Below, one piece after another: positions 63,861 to 64,000 of a stretch of DNA of 64,000 bases. Position 1 is the stretch's first letter, and each line of letters begins with the position of its first letter. The position numbers and the translations under genes were made by a program. The notes beneath the pieces were generated by a model. That model was not told where the DNA came from, did not search any database, and saw only the letters and a list, made by a program, of their open reading frames with translations. Source of the DNA: Halichondria panicea (Eukaryota; Porifera; Demospongiae; Suberitida; Halichondriidae); the NCBI RefSeq assembly GCF_963675165.1, contig NC_087391.1:5886552-5950551 (forward strand). The letters are read 5' to 3'.

Positions 63861-64000
63861 ATGGGTGTCTGCTGGAAATGTGCAGCCGCTGTTCCACTGT
63901 TGATAGCTCTGGTCATGTTTCTAGCGCCCCTTATCCAGAGGGAGCTGGAGACAGCCAATGGCTACACTGCCCCAGAAGACTCTACAAAACTACCAGAGGA
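63861..64000 (+). CDS. N-terminus of an unrecognised secreted or membrane protein (3' partial)
   Basis: An open frame starts at ATG 63861 and runs to the window end (46 codons). MGVCWKCAAA is followed by a hydrophobic core, VPLLIALVMFLAPLI, which is a signal peptide or signal anchor, then a polar stretch (QRELETANGYTAPEDSTKLP). Divergent to ZFPL1 with a 120-bp gap. The family cannot be judged from this part. Confidence 0.5.
   Translation, partial: MGVCWKCAAAVPLLIALVMFLAPLIQRELETANGYTAPEDSTKLPE

Overview
The window is nuclear DNA of an animal, most likely an early-branching metazoan such as a sponge. The telomere repeat is TTAGGG, introns are short (often 45-250 bp) with standard GT-AG borders, and genes are packed tightly and often share promoters head to head. 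The genes (SRF, a MyTH4-FERM myosin, Speedy/RINGO, GTP cyclohydrolase I, glutaminyl cyclase, NRDE2, poly(A) polymerase, CWC25, ZFPL1) fit a metazoan. The sponge assignment is inference only.

The window holds two chromosome ends joined head to head. The left end (1-41300) runs from unique genes into a layered subtelomere and about 1.6 kb of (TTAGGG)n. A gap of exactly 200 N (41301-41500) follows. The right end (41501-64000) starts with about 1.06 kb of (CCCTAA)n, passes through the same subtelomere layers in mirror order, and reaches a different set of genes. From telomere inward, both ends have: telomere repeat; 31-bp satellite; A-rich spacer; ~100-bp satellite; ~1 kb single block; ~0.7-kb tandem array; short spacer; ~1.2-kb tandem array; ~0.55-kb outer block. 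Homology ends near 27205 on the left and 59797 on the right.

Left unique part: a partial signalling-like gene end; GCH1 (-) and QPCT (+) head to head; SRF (-) with a perfect CArG box upstream; Speedy/RINGO (-); NRDE2 (-); poly(A) polymerase (-) head to head with a 27-exon tandem MyTH4-FERM myosin (+). I rebuilt the exon structures by hand. All full-length models keep frame: GCH1 223 aa, QPCT 341, SRF 342, Speedy 240, NRDE2 954, PAP 576, myosin 2022. Right unique part: a CWC25 gene that lacks its usual N-terminus next to the subtelomere edge (234 aa), an unrecognised small gene (149 aa), ZFPL1 (243 aa), and the start of a membrane or secreted protein.

Most genes carry a minisatellite or dinucleotide tract in an intron. 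In at least five introns the repeated unit contains the 3' splice site plus the first bases of the next exon, so one real acceptor is followed upstream by up to 15 decoys. The other notable features are the telomere-telomere join with two different telomere addition points, a conserved 96-codon ORF in the 0.7-kb array, and a ~545-bp foldback element inserted in the right arm only. The genes do not form one pathway. Several concern RNA processing (PAP, NRDE2, CWC25), the rest are housekeeping, signalling and cytoskeletal.
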